DNA of 14,461 nt from Clostridiales bacterium (GCA_031271375.1 JAISVU010000260.1:1-14461), one strand, 5' to 3'; shown: positions 5,857 through 12,991, counted from the stretch's first letter. Notes: a model not told the origin generated them from the sequence alone. Program-made: numbers and translations.

Positions 5857-8025
5857 TTATCCCTGCACCTTCAAATCCTCTTCTTCCTCCACCACCTCAA
5901 AGTACCCGCACTCGCTGTTGGTACAGGCCACCCGTTTCTCCTTCCGCGTGTCCTTCTCCACCAGCGGCTGGCCGCAGCGGGGGCAGAGGGTTCCGGTGGG
6001 TCTGTGCCAGGACATGAAGCTGCATTCGGGATGATGCTCGCACCCGAAGTATTTCCGGCCTTTTTTAGTGTTCTTGATCATTACCCTGCCGCCGCAAAGA
6101 GGGCAGGCGACACCGGCCTCCGGGAAGTAGGGCTGTGCGTTTCTGCACTCGGGAAAGCCGGGGCAGGCAAGGAACTTCCCGAACCGCCCGTATTTAATCA
6201 CCATCTTGCGGCCGCAGCGGTCACAGACGATATCCGTTTCCTCGTCCTTAACCGGGGCGTCGCCGATGCGTTCTTCCGCTTCTTTTATTTTTTCGTCCAG
6301 CGGATAGTAGAAATCCTTAACAAGATCCTTCCAGAACATTTCGCCAAACTCTATTTTATCCAGGTCGTCTTCCATCTTTGAGGTGAACTCTATATCCACT
6401 ATCTCATCAAAGTTGTTTTCCATGATGTCGTTGACAAGCTCCCCCAGTTCAACCGGGTACAGCACGCTCTTATCCTTGACGACATAGCCTCTGGAGACCA
6501 GCGTTGTAATCGTTGGGGAGTAGGTGCTGGGGCGTCCGACGCCGTTTTCCTCAAGGGTTTTAACCAGCGAGGCTTCGGTGAATCGCGGCGGCGGTTGGGT
6601 AAAATGCTGGTGGCCCGTGGCCTCAATGAGCTTTAGCATGTCTCCCTGGGCGGCTTCCGGCATCGGGTCGCGGTCATCCGCTTCGTCGGTTTCTTTCTTG
6701 TAAACACGCTTATATCCGTCAAAGGCCAGCTTCGAGCCCGAGGCCTTGAGGATATACTCGCCGCATCCGATCTTGACCGAAACCGTGTCATAGACAGCCG
6801 GAGTCATGCAGGAGGCGGTGAAACGCTCCCAGATAAGGCTGTATAACTTAAACTGATCCCTGGAAAGGGAATCCTTTACGTTCTCCGGCGTTAAGGCCAC
6901 ATCCGTGGGCCGGATGGCCTCATGGGCGTCCTGTACACGGCCTTTGGCTTTGTGCTCAGGCTTCTCGGAGGCGGCGTATTCCGGGCCGAACTGCCCGGTA
7001 ACATAGTCCTTCGCCGCCGTGAACGCCTCGTCGGATATCCGGGTCGAGTCCGTCCTGATATAGGACACAAGCCCGATAACCCCGACACCGGCGACCTCGA
7101 CGCCCTCATAAATCTGCTGGGCAATCATCATCGTCTTGGACACGGCGAAGTTAAGCGCTTTTGAAGCCTCCTGCTGGAGGGTGCTGGTAGTGAAGGGCGG
7201 CGCCGGTTTACGGGTGCGGGAGCCTTTCTTAACCTCAAGAACGGTATGCTTCCCTGTCTTGAGGGCTTTTGTCACGGCATCGGCTTCTTCCCCGGACTTT
7301 AATTCCATCTTCTCTTCATCCTTGCCCTTTGCGCCGGCCGCTTTTCCGTAAAAATGCGCGGTAAAGGCCTTTTTACCCGGCGCGGACAGGCGGGCGTCAA
7401 TCGTCCAGTATTCTTCCGGCACAAAGTCGTTGATGTCCCGTTCCCTGTCACAAATAAGCCTTAATGTGACGGACTGAACACGCCCGGCGCTTAGGCGCTT
7501 GCGCACCTTTCTCCATAGCAGCGGGCTGATGCGGTAGCCCACAATGCGATCCATAACCCGGCGCGCCTGCTGGGCATCCACCAGGTTCATATCTATGTCC
7601 CTTGCTTCGGTGATGCTCCGTTTTACGGCGTTCTTCGTTATCTCATTAAACGTTATGCGCTTGTATCTGCCCTTCTCAAGGTTTAGGGAATTGAGCAGAT
7701 GCCACGAAATAGCCTCTCCCTCGCGGTCCGGGTCGGTGGCCAGATATACGATGCCGGCGTCGGAGGCTTCCTTCCTTAGCTTCTTCAGAACGTCGCCCTT
7801 GCCCCTTATCGTAATGTATTTGGGATCGAAGTTCTCGCCCTCCACCCCGAGCTGGCTCTTTGGCAGGTCGCGCACATGGCCCATAGAAGCCTCGATTTTA
7901 TAATTGTCACCCAGGAACTTTTTCAGCGTCTTTGCCTTCGCCGGCGACTCCACAATGACTAAGTACTTGGCCTTCTTGGCCTTTTTAGCAGGTTTGATAG
8001 GTTTGGCAGTTTTAGCAGCAGGCAT
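5857..8025 (-). CDS. topA: DNA topoisomerase I (type IA)
   Basis: A 722-residue type IA topoisomerase that relaxes negative supercoils through a 5'-phosphotyrosine intermediate. The TOPRIM domain shows Y-L-V-I-V-E-S-P-A-K (E26) and A-T-D-P-D-R-E-G-E (D98, D100). The catalytic tyrosine is Y322 in S-Y-I-R-T-D-S-T-R, with the conserved arginine at 324. The C-terminus carries three four-cysteine zinc-ribbon units: C601-C627 (C-x2-C...C-x5-C), C641-C668 and C681-C706. The protein is close to the usual Firmicute length. Unusual is a 20-residue N-terminal lead, very rich in Lys, Ala and Pro, before the first TOPRIM strand. AGGAGG (complement of 8031-8036) sits 5 nt before the ATG. It lies 15 nt downstream of dprA and is surely co-transcribed with it, a common Firmicute arrangement. 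Confidence 0.98.
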   Translation of the reverse strand: MPAAKTAKPIKPAKKAKKAKYLVIVESPAKAKTLKKFLGDNYKIEASMGHVRDLPKSQLGVEGENFDPKYITIRGKGDVLKKLRKEASDAGIVYLATDPDREGEAISWHLLNSLNLEKGRYKRITFNEITKNAVKRSITEARDIDMNLVDAQQARRVMDRIVGYRISPLLWRKVRKRLSAGRVQSVTLRLICDRERDINDFVPEEYWTIDARLSAPGKKAFTAHFYGKAAGAKGKDEEKMELKSGEEADAVTKALKTGKHTVLEVKKGSRTRKPAPPFTTSTLQQEASKALNFAVSKTMMIAQQIYEGVEVAGVGVIGLVSYIRTDSTRISDEAFTAAKDYVTGQFGPEYAASEKPEHKAKGRVQDAHEAIRPTDVALTPENVKDSLSRDQFKLYSLIWERFTASCMTPAVYDTVSVKIGCGEYILKASGSKLAFDGYKRVYKKETDEADDRDPMPEAAQGDMLKLIEATGHQHFTQPPPRFTEASLVKTLEENGVGRPSTYSPTITTLVSRGYVVKDKSVLYPVELGELVNDIMENNFDEIVDIEFTSKMEDDLDKIEFGEMFWKDLVKDFYYPLDEKIKEAEERIGDAPVKDEETDIVCDRCGRKMVIKYGRFGKFLACPGFPECRNAQPYFPEAGVACPLCGGRVMIKNTKKGRKYFGCEHHPECSFMSWHRPTGTLCPRCGQPLVEKDTRKEKRVACTNSECGYFEVVEEEEDLKVQG

Positions 8026-8040
8026 GTAATCCTCCTAGTT

Positions 8041-9222
8041 TTAGACCCTTATATATCTTTGCCCCGGCGCGGATTTTACGCGGCGGGCCAGTTCCAGCTT
8101 GGTTAATAGAAACATAACGTCCTGAGCGGCGAGGCCGGTAGCGGCGATGAGTGTGCCGGCATCCACAGGTTCGTCGGATATATAGCGGTATATGGCGGTT
8201 TCGTCGGCGGTGAGCGGGGCCGGGGCGGTTTCATTCATTATATTATGCGCGCCGTCCACAGTTTCATTCTCCGTTTTTGCGGCGATGGCGGCGGATGAGT
8301 AACCCAGTTCCCTGCGCAGAGCCCAAACTATGTCCGTGTGCGTTGTTACTGGAATCGCGCCGTCCTTGATAAGGCTATTGGTGCCGACGCTGAGGTTTGA
8401 AAGGACGCTCCCAGGCACGACGAAGACATCGCGGCCCTGGCTGAGGGCTGTGTTGACTGTGATGCTTGTGCCGCTGCGCTCCCCGGCTTCAACCACCAGC
8501 ACCCCCAGGGACAGACCGGAAATAATGCGGTTACGCTGAGGAAAAGAGAATTTGGTTGGCAAAGTTCCTGGAGGATACTCCGAGATCACACAGCCTTCCC
8601 TGACAATCCGGCGGTATAAAGCTGTATTGGACGCGGGATAGCAAATATCTACGCCGCATCCCAGGACGGCTATTGTAGGCGACGGAGCGTACTCCGGCCC
8701 GGTTTCGGAACTGTAAACATCCGGGGAGCTGTAAGCGTCAAGCGCGGTTTTATGGGCCTCGGCGTCAATTCCGCCGGCCATACCGCTTACAATCACGAAA
8801 CCCACCCCGGCCAGACCCCGAACCAGCTTGTTAGTGGTGGCAAGCCCGTAAGCGGAGCATCGCCTTGAGCCTATAACGGCTATCCTGGGCAGGGCGGGCG
8901 GCGGAATCCTTCCCATGCAGTATAGCAATGCGGGAGGATTATATATCTCGGAAAGGAGTTCGGGGTATCCCGCGCAGTTAAGGCCCAGCAGCCAAATTCC
9001 CCGCTTTTCCAGAGCTTCTATCGCAGTGAGGATACAATCCTCATTCTTAGCGGAAAGAAGCTCCGCCGCCTGCTCCGGTTTAAGCTCGGGCAGGGCGTTT
9101 AATGCGTCGGCGTCCATGTTCCAAAGGTTTTCGGCATCATAACGCTCAGACAGCGTGGAAGCAAGGCCGCCCGTTATGCCCGGGGCGTTCGCCAGCCAAT
9201 AATTAAAAGCGACATCCGTCAT
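8041..9222 (-). CDS. dprA: DNA processing protein DprA (Smf)
   Basis: A 393-residue DprA. In natural transformation this cytoplasmic protein binds incoming single-stranded DNA and loads RecA. Domains in order: N-terminal helical/SAM-like part (about 1-70); Rossmann-like core with A-V-I-G-S-R-R (115-121), V-S-G-M-A-G-G-I-D (145-153), A-V-L-G-C-G-V-D (185-192), F-P-Q-R-N-R-I-I-S-G-L-S (227-238), E-A-G-E-R-S-G-T and V-P-G-S; and a C-terminal winged-helix-like segment (about 335-393). An insertion of about 20 residues rich in Ser, Tyr and Pro (about 162-182) separates A-H-K-T-A-L from T-I-A-V-L-G, where the family is normally short. The CCGGAG site (complement of 9229-9234) is 6 nt before the ATG. 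It is the first gene of the dprA-topA operon. Whether this organism is naturally transformable cannot be told from dprA alone, since many non-competent bacteria keep it. Confidence 0.96.
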   Translation of the reverse strand: MTDVAFNYWLANAPGITGGLASTLSERYDAENLWNMDADALNALPELKPEQAAELLSAKNEDCILTAIEALEKRGIWLLGLNCAGYPELLSEIYNPPALLYCMGRIPPPALPRIAVIGSRRCSAYGLATTNKLVRGLAGVGFVIVSGMAGGIDAEAHKTALDAYSSPDVYSSETGPEYAPSPTIAVLGCGVDICYPASNTALYRRIVREGCVISEYPPGTLPTKFSFPQRNRIISGLSLGVLVVEAGERSGTSITVNTALSQGRDVFVVPGSVLSNLSVGTNSLIKDGAIPVTTHTDIVWALRRELGYSSAAIAAKTENETVDGAHNIMNETAPAPLTADETAIYRYISDEPVDAGTLIAATGLAAQDVMFLLTKLELARRVKSAPGQRYIRV

Positions 9223-9236
9223 ATTATACTCCGGCT

Positions 9237-9265
9237 ATTATAATCATTAATAATCAGTATGTAAA
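9237..9265 (-). promoter_or_regulatory. Proximal promoter-like site for dprA
   Basis: On the minus strand, TTTACA (complement of 9260-9265), a 17-nt spacer and TATAAT (complement of 9237-9242) form a near-consensus sigma-A promoter. The predicted start, near 9230, leaves only about 8 nt before the dprA ATG and would cut into the ribosome site at 9229-9234. It is therefore either a nearly leaderless promoter or an AT-rich mimic. Confidence 0.5.
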
Positions 9266-9293
9266 CTATTTTTTTCTGGCTATTTTACGCAAG

Positions 9294-9307
9294 CTATTAT
9301 ATAATAG
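9294..9307. promoter_or_regulatory. 14-bp perfect palindrome holding TATAAT on both strands
   Basis: CTATTATATAATAG reads the same on both strands. It provides TATAAT at 9300-9305 on the + strand (candidate -10 for nagB, with only a poor -35 upstream, such as TGGCTA at 9277-9282) and TATAAT on the - strand at 9301-9296 (distal dprA promoter). It could be simply overlapping divergent -10 boxes, or a repressor site lying over both. Confidence 0.5.
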
Positions 9308-9325
9308 ACTGCATTAATACGTCAA
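9296..9325 (-). promoter_or_regulatory. Distal sigma-A promoter for dprA-topA
   Basis: On the minus strand, TTGACG (complement of 9320-9325), an 18-nt spacer and TATAAT (complement of 9296-9301) make a strong sigma-A promoter. Transcription would start near 9289, giving a leader of about 67 nt that contains the whole dprA ribosome site. Its -10 lies inside the palindrome at 9294-9307. Confidence 0.65.
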
Positions 9326-9368
9326 TCATTGAAATATATATTATTACATCAGCTTGAGGAGGGATCAC

Positions 9369-10139
9369 GTGATTTATCACGCAGGCAATATCGTCATCAA
9401 CATCGCCCCCGACATGGCGGCCTTTAATAAGGACGGCGCCAGGAGCATAATGGATCAGATTAACAAGAAGCCGGACAGTGTAGTAGGTTTCGCCACAGGC
9501 GGCACCCCGGTAGGGGTGTATAAGGAGCTGGCGGAGCTTAATAAAAGCGGCAGGGTTGACTTCAGGTCGGTAACATCGTTTAACTTGGACGAATATTATC
9601 CGATAAAAAGGGATAACCCCCAGAGCTACTACCGCTTTATGGCCGAGAATTTGTTTGACCATGTAAACATACAGCCGCACAAGGTGAATATCCCTAATGG
9701 CGAAGCCGCGGACGTTGAGGAAGAATGCGCTTCGTATGAAAGAAAGATTAAGGCGGCGGGCTACTTGGACTTCCAGGTGCTGGGCATAGGCTCAAACGGG
9801 CATATCGGCTTTAACGAACCGGGCGGCAAGTTTCAAGGCGCAACACACCTTGTGACGCTAAAGGAAAGCACGGTTAAGGACAACGCCCGGTTTTTCGGCG
9901 ATCCGTCGGATGTGCCGAGAAACGCTATTACAATGGGGATTAAAACGATAATGAGCGCGAAGAAGATCCTGCTCCTAGCCACGGGAAGCGTTAAGGCAAA
10001 GGTCATAAAGGAAGCGCTGTTCGGAGATATTACCCCGGAGGTTCCGGCTTCGGTGCTGCAGCTTCACACAAACTTGATTGCCCTTCTCGATACGGAAGCG
10101 GCGGCGGAGATAATGCCGATACTGGAGGGCCTGTCTTGA
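9369..10139 (+). CDS. nagB: Glucosamine-6-phosphate deaminase
   Basis: A 256-residue enzyme that converts glucosamine 6-phosphate to fructose 6-phosphate and ammonia, the last step of amino-sugar breakdown. Motifs are G-F-A-T-G-G-T-P-V-G-V-Y (40-51, phosphate loop), S-F-N-L-D-E-Y-Y (D74, equal to the catalytic Asp72 of E. coli), and G-I-G-S-N-G-H-I-G-F-N-E-P-G (H145 and E150, equal to His143 and Glu148). N143 replaces Asp141 of E. coli, as is common in Firmicute NagB. The length matches the short Gram-positive form, without the E. coli C-terminal extension. I chose GTG at 9369: AGGAGG at 9357-9362 is 6 nt upstream, whereas a TTG at 9354 in frame lies before that site. It is divergent from dprA, and yhbY overlaps its stop. 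It may feed on amino sugars recycled from the wall; that link is inferred. Confidence 0.96.
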   Translation: MIYHAGNIVINIAPDMAAFNKDGARSIMDQINKKPDSVVGFATGGTPVGVYKELAELNKSGRVDFRSVTSFNLDEYYPIKRDNPQSYYRFMAENLFDHVNIQPHKVNIPNGEAADVEEECASYERKIKAAGYLDFQVLGIGSNGHIGFNEPGGKFQGATHLVTLKESTVKDNARFFGDPSDVPRNAITMGIKTIMSAKKILLLATGSVKAKVIKEALFGDITPEVPASVLQLHTNLIALLDTEAAAEIMPILEGLS

Positions 10140-10438
10140 GTATTACAAGCAAGCGTAGGGCATACCTTAGGGGTCTTGCCAATAACATGGACGCCATTAT
10201 TTTCGTTGGTAAAACAGGCGTTACTCCCGAGTTGATAAACTCTGCAGACGAAGCCCTGGCCGCAAGGGAACTGATTAAAATCGGGGTTCAAGAGAACTGC
10301 CCCGCGCCTGTGAAGGATGCCGCCATTATGGTAGGCGAGCGCACACGTTCCGAGGTCGTTCAAGTAATCGGCAGGAAGTTTGTGCTGTATAGAAAGCCGA
10401 AAGCCGATAAAAAGCCGCAGATCGTGTTTCCTGACTAA
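10136..10438 (+). CDS. yhbY: YhbY-type CRM-domain RNA-binding protein
   Basis: A 100-residue protein consisting of a single CRM domain, as in E. coli YhbY and B. subtilis YqeI, which associate with pre-50S ribosomal particles. It shows the start L/I-T-S-K-R-R-A-Y-L-R-G-L-A, the basic G-x-x-G loop (G25-K-T-G28), the helix E-A-L-A-A-R-E-L-I-K and the end Q-V-I-G-R-K-F-V-L-Y-R. The start is a TTG at 10136 that overlaps the nagB stop by 4 nt (TTGA), with GGAGGG at 10124-10129 six nt upstream, so translation is probably coupled to nagB. In many Firmicutes yhbY sits instead in the aroE/nadD/obgE region, so the partnership with nagB is less usual. It is followed at once by a strong terminator. Family assignment is firm. 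Confidence 0.95.
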   Translation: MSITSKRRAYLRGLANNMDAIIFVGKTGVTPELINSADEALAARELIKIGVQENCPAPVKDAAIMVGERTRSEVVQVIGRKFVLYRKPKADKKPQIVFPD

Positions 10439-10443
10439 GATCA

Positions 10444-10498
10444 AATAACACATCAAAAAGCCGCCGTCTTAAAGACAGCGGCTTTTTGATGTGTTATT
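10444..10498. terminator. Strong bidirectional hairpin terminator
   Basis: A perfect 21-bp inverted repeat (10444-10464 with 10478-10498) is extended, past one C/A mismatch, by GTC...GAC around a small loop. The GC-rich core (GCCGC...GCGGC) is flanked by AAAAA on the left and TTTTT on the right, so it has a U-run in both directions. It lies between the yhbY stop (10438) and the stop of the minus-strand stalk gene (10501) and should end both transcripts. Confidence 0.93.
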
Positions 10499-10500
10499 TA

Positions 10501-11445
10501 TTATTCAACAAGACTGAACAGGTTGCCCTCTTCCACAGTCATAACGGCGCCGCCTCCGGCAAGGAAGTATTCGCCCGTGTATTTATTGACTATGAAGCTG
10601 AAAGTTCCGGCGTCAAAGGCATAGTAGTACGTATAGTCCCCAACCAGGCTCGCGGTGGAAACGGCGGTGCTAACCGCGCTCTTAGCGCCGATGAAATCCG
10701 ATATGCTGCGACCCGCGAACCAATCCTTATTCAGATGAGTTTGGGCCAAAGCAATCGCATCTACCGCTTTCACAGCAGCCAGAACATAATCCCTATAGGC
10801 AATCGGGTGTGCTAAGAGCTTTTCGCCCTTAGGCTCTGCGGTCTCCATAAGAACGATAGGAGTCCCAAAGTTGGTAACGTTGGCCTGCTTGATCGACAAC
10901 GAAATATTACCGCCCGAGGGACGATACAGAGCGTCCAGCATTTGCTTCACATTGGCGGGAAGCTCAAAGAACAGACCGTTTATTTCCACAATATTGCCGA
11001 CGCCGCTGTCTTTCATAGTAAATCCCGTCACTGGCACGGGTAAGTACAGTTCGCCGCCTATACGCTTATGTTCGGCGCCAAGCTCATAAAAGAGGCCGTT
11101 GATGGATATGACCGAGGGCGAAGCGGTCATTTCAATAGTCATGTTGATAGCCTGCACAACCCCGTTGGTATCGGTATAATTACCGCCGAGGGCCTCGACG
11201 ACGGCGCGCATTGGCAGATAAATACTCACATCGTCAGCGTAAGCCAGCGCGGGTACAAGTACGCCGTCAATAACAAGCAGCTGCACGTTGTTTCCCGCAG
11301 CCATCGGTAAGGTCGTACCATCGGCTAACAAAATGTACGCGCCGGTAACCGTACGGTTCGGTTCAGAGGCATAAGCCTGTCCGCAAAAAGCGACCATTAG
11401 AGCGACGGCCAGCAAAGTGGCAAAAACCTTTTTCTTAAAACTCAT
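10501..11445 (-). CDS. Secreted stalk-domain (copper amine oxidase N-like) protein
   Basis: A 314-residue exported protein. Residues 1-27 are a signal peptide: K-K-K, a hydrophobic core, then A-Y-A before S-E-P-N. Residues about 45-175 resemble the copper amine oxidase N-like 'stalk' domain common in Firmicute surface proteins (V-L-V-P, Y-L-P-M-R-A-V-V-E-A-L-G-G). Despite the name, such domains are not oxidases and are thought to be structural or binding modules. The segment I-N-G-L-F-[YF]-E-L occurs twice, at 115-122 and 155-162. The last 100 residues, ending near V-N-K-Y-T-G-E-Y-F, recall a PepSY-type strand, but this is weak. There is no sortase or membrane anchor, so it is likely released or wall-associated. 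AAAGGAGG is 11 nt before the ATG, a rather long spacing. It has its own promoter at 11517-11546. Function unknown. Confidence 0.85.
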   Translation of the reverse strand: MSFKKKVFATLLAVALMVAFCGQAYASEPNRTVTGAYILLADGTTLPMAAGNNVQLLVIDGVLVPALAYADDVSIYLPMRAVVEALGGNYTDTNGVVQAINMTIEMTASPSVISINGLFYELGAEHKRIGGELYLPVPVTGFTMKDSGVGNIVEINGLFFELPANVKQMLDALYRPSGGNISLSIKQANVTNFGTPIVLMETAEPKGEKLLAHPIAYRDYVLAAVKAVDAIALAQTHLNKDWFAGRSISDFIGAKSAVSTAVSTASLVGDYTYYYAFDAGTFSFIVNKYTGEYFLAGGGAVMTVEEGNLFSLVE

Positions 11446-11470
11446 CTGTTTGATATCCTCCTTTAGTTGG

Positions 11471-11484
11471 GCGTCCCTCGACGC
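11471..11484 (-). other. Small hairpin in the leader of the stalk-protein mRNA
   Basis: GCGTC (11471-11475) and GACGC (11480-11484) can pair across a 4-nt loop in the roughly 65-nt leader, about 9 nt before the ribosome site. It is too short to be a terminator and could modestly affect mRNA stability or ribosome access. Confidence 0.35.
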
Positions 11485-11516
11485 TTTTCGTGTATTAAAG
11501 TTTTACCTCATAAAAT

Positions 11517-11546
11517 ATTATACCCGTTTGCAAGTATATGTGTCAA
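11517..11546 (-). promoter_or_regulatory. Consensus sigma-A promoter of the stalk-protein gene
   Basis: On the minus strand a perfect TTGACA (complement of 11541-11546), an 18-nt spacer and a perfect TATAAT (complement of 11517-11522) are present. Transcription should begin near 11510, giving a leader of about 65 nt. Both boxes match consensus fully, so strong constitutive expression is expected unless it is repressed. Confidence 0.85.
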
Positions 11547-11587
11547 GAAATATTTAGTTTGTTTATGAATAGCGTAAGCTTAATGTA

Positions 11588-12385
11588 TTACTCAACGGGG
11601 AAGTTAAAATATGTATCTGGATACGGTTCATTGTTCAGTGTAAAGTGCCACCATTCCTTGTTATAGGGTCTAAATCCCGCAGCCTCCATTACGGTTCTTA
11701 GTAAAACCCTGTTTGCGTTTTGAGTTTCGTTAATACCAGAGGCGGCATAATTCGACACATCGCCAAAAAAATCGAAAGGCCCGCCCATATCCGCTTCCAT
11801 TCCGGTAAACATATTAACCAGCGTTAAATCCACGGTACTGCCGCGGGAATGCCCCGAGCGAGTGGATATATAACCGTCAAACAAATCGGCTTTTTCCAGA
11901 TCGGGATAAAAATAGGCTTTCATCCGCGTGTCTTCCAAGTCCTGCCCCCAGCGGACGAAATGAGCCACCGCGTCCGCCGGCCTGTATGTATCATATATCT
12001 TTATAACATAGCCCTGTTCCCGAAACAATGAAGCGGCGTATGCAAGGGCGTCCGCGGCTTCCTCCGTAAGTATGGATAGCGGAGCCCGATATCCGTCCAC
12101 CCGCTCCCCGACAAAGTTATAAGCGCTGTAATAACGTATCTCCAATATCACGTCCGGCACAACATCCGATGTATAGGCAAAGCCTTCGGGCAAAGCGCTT
12201 CTTTCTTCTACTGTTATCGGCTCTGGTACTATCGGCTCTGGCGCGGGCGTATCGGGAAGAACCAACGGAGTCTCCGTAACGGTCGCGGCGGCGAACACAG
12301 CGGAGCCGGAAAAATCCTTCTTGTCTTTGCAGCCCGAAAGAATAAAAACAGATGCGATTATTAAAACCGAAAATAACTTGCGCAT
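11588..12385 (-). CDS. VanX/DdpX-type D-alanyl-D-alanine dipeptidase, predicted lipoprotein
   Basis: A 265-residue M15-family zinc peptidase. Residues 1-19 form a lipoprotein signal (L-S-G-C, lipid-bearing C19). A Pro/Glu/Val-rich linker (about 40-60) follows, then the catalytic domain. Y-R-P-A-D carries R135; S-G-H-S-R-G-S-T-V-D carries zinc ligands H179 and D186; E-W-W-H-F carries the catalytic E244 and third ligand H247. All key VanX residues are present. The anchored position outside the membrane points to trimming D-Ala-D-Ala or peptidoglycan-derived peptides outside the cell. Cytoplasmic VanX of resistance clusters has no lipobox, so this is probably not a vancomycin-resistance gene; no vanH or vanA is nearby. 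It lies 22 nt downstream of the Uma2 gene and is probably in its operon. The ribosome site (GAGAGAGG) is about 14 nt from the ATG, rather far, with no better start in frame. Confidence 0.92.
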   Translation of the reverse strand: MRKLFSVLIIASVFILSGCKDKKDFSGSAVFAAATVTETPLVLPDTPAPEPIVPEPITVEERSALPEGFAYTSDVVPDVILEIRYYSAYNFVGERVDGYRAPLSILTEEAADALAYAASLFREQGYVIKIYDTYRPADAVAHFVRWGQDLEDTRMKAYFYPDLEKADLFDGYISTRSGHSRGSTVDLTLVNMFTGMEADMGGPFDFFGDVSNYAASGINETQNANRVLLRTVMEAAGFRPYNKEWWHFTLNNEPYPDTYFNFPVE

Positions 12386-12407
12386 GTGCTTGCTACAATC
12401 CTCTCTC

Positions 12408-12968
12408 TTAATCTATATTCGCGAAAACCCTGGCCAGATCAATCACGCAGCCCTCCAGCACATGGACGTTCACCCTTGCCGCGCCGCCGTGCTTTTTTAC
12501 CGCATATCTGCCATTCTTTAATATATACTGCTCTACCGTGCGCTTTTCCGGGTCCACTATCCAGTATTCCCTTACACCTGCGGCTTCGTATACGTCATAC
12601 TTAACCTTCCTGTCGTAGATACCGGACGAAGGCGACAAAATCTCCACGACCATGTCAGGAACGCCTTTGCATCCCGCCTTGTCGCGCTTAGACATATCAC
12701 ACAATATAGTTATATCCGGTTGGACTACCGTGTCGTCAGTGGTATCTGGGTTTATACGGACATCAAAAGGCGCGGTGAAAACCTTACAACGCTTGCCTTC
12801 AAGATATTGAAACAACTGAGCCGCAAGGCTCATATTAACGCTCTGGTGTCCCCATCCCGGGGCCGGGGCCATATTGACTATCCGGCCGTCAATCAGCTCG
12901 CGGTGGATGTCGTCGTCCCAGGTAAGATAATCCGCGTAGGTATAATACTGTTCCCTCAGCTGCTCCAT
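12408..12968 (-). CDS. Uma2 family (DUF820) PD-(D/E)XK-like protein
   Basis: A 186-residue protein of the Uma2/DUF820 family, whose fold is related to restriction-type PD-(D/E)XK nucleases; nuclease activity is predicted for the family but no physiological role is settled. Visible are the opening Y-T-Y-A-D-Y-L-T-W-D, R-E-L-I-D-G (E24), V-Q-P-D-I-T-I (D85), V-E-I-L-S-P-S (E109), and D-R-K-V-K-Y-D-V-Y-E-A-A-G-V-R-E-Y-W-I-V-D-P. D85, E109 and K121/K123 could be the active-site set. I prefer ATG 12968, with GAGG about 7 nt upstream, over an in-frame GTG at 12986 that has no ribosome site and lies 5 nt after the lonB stop. The gene is typically abundant in cyanobacteria and present as single copies elsewhere. 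It sits between lonB and the dipeptidase in the same direction, close enough for one transcript. Confidence 0.9.
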   Translation of the reverse strand: MEQLREQYYTYADYLTWDDDIHRELIDGRIVNMAPAPGWGHQSVNMSLAAQLFQYLEGKRCKVFTAPFDVRINPDTTDDTVVQPDITILCDMSKRDKAGCKGVPDMVVEILSPSSGIYDRKVKYDVYEAAGVREYWIVDPEKRTVEQYILKNGRYAVKKHGGAARVNVHVLEGCVIDLARVFANID

Positions 12969-12991
12969 AGCCTCCCCTCTCTTCACTCATA

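Noticed and set aside
9223..9368. Possible glucosamine-6-phosphate riboswitch/ribozyme before nagB
   Set aside because: The short AT-rich leader shows no glmS-like core or stable structured RNA; only promoter elements are seen.
9795..9800. Replacement of the E. coli catalytic-site Asp141 by Asn in NagB
   Set aside because: N-G-H at this place is common in Firmicute NagB, so it is not evidence of lost activity.
11588..12385. Vancomycin resistance cluster suggested by the VanX-like gene
   Set aside because: No vanH, vanA/B ligase or VanRS system is nearby and the protein has a lipobox, unlike the resistance VanX.
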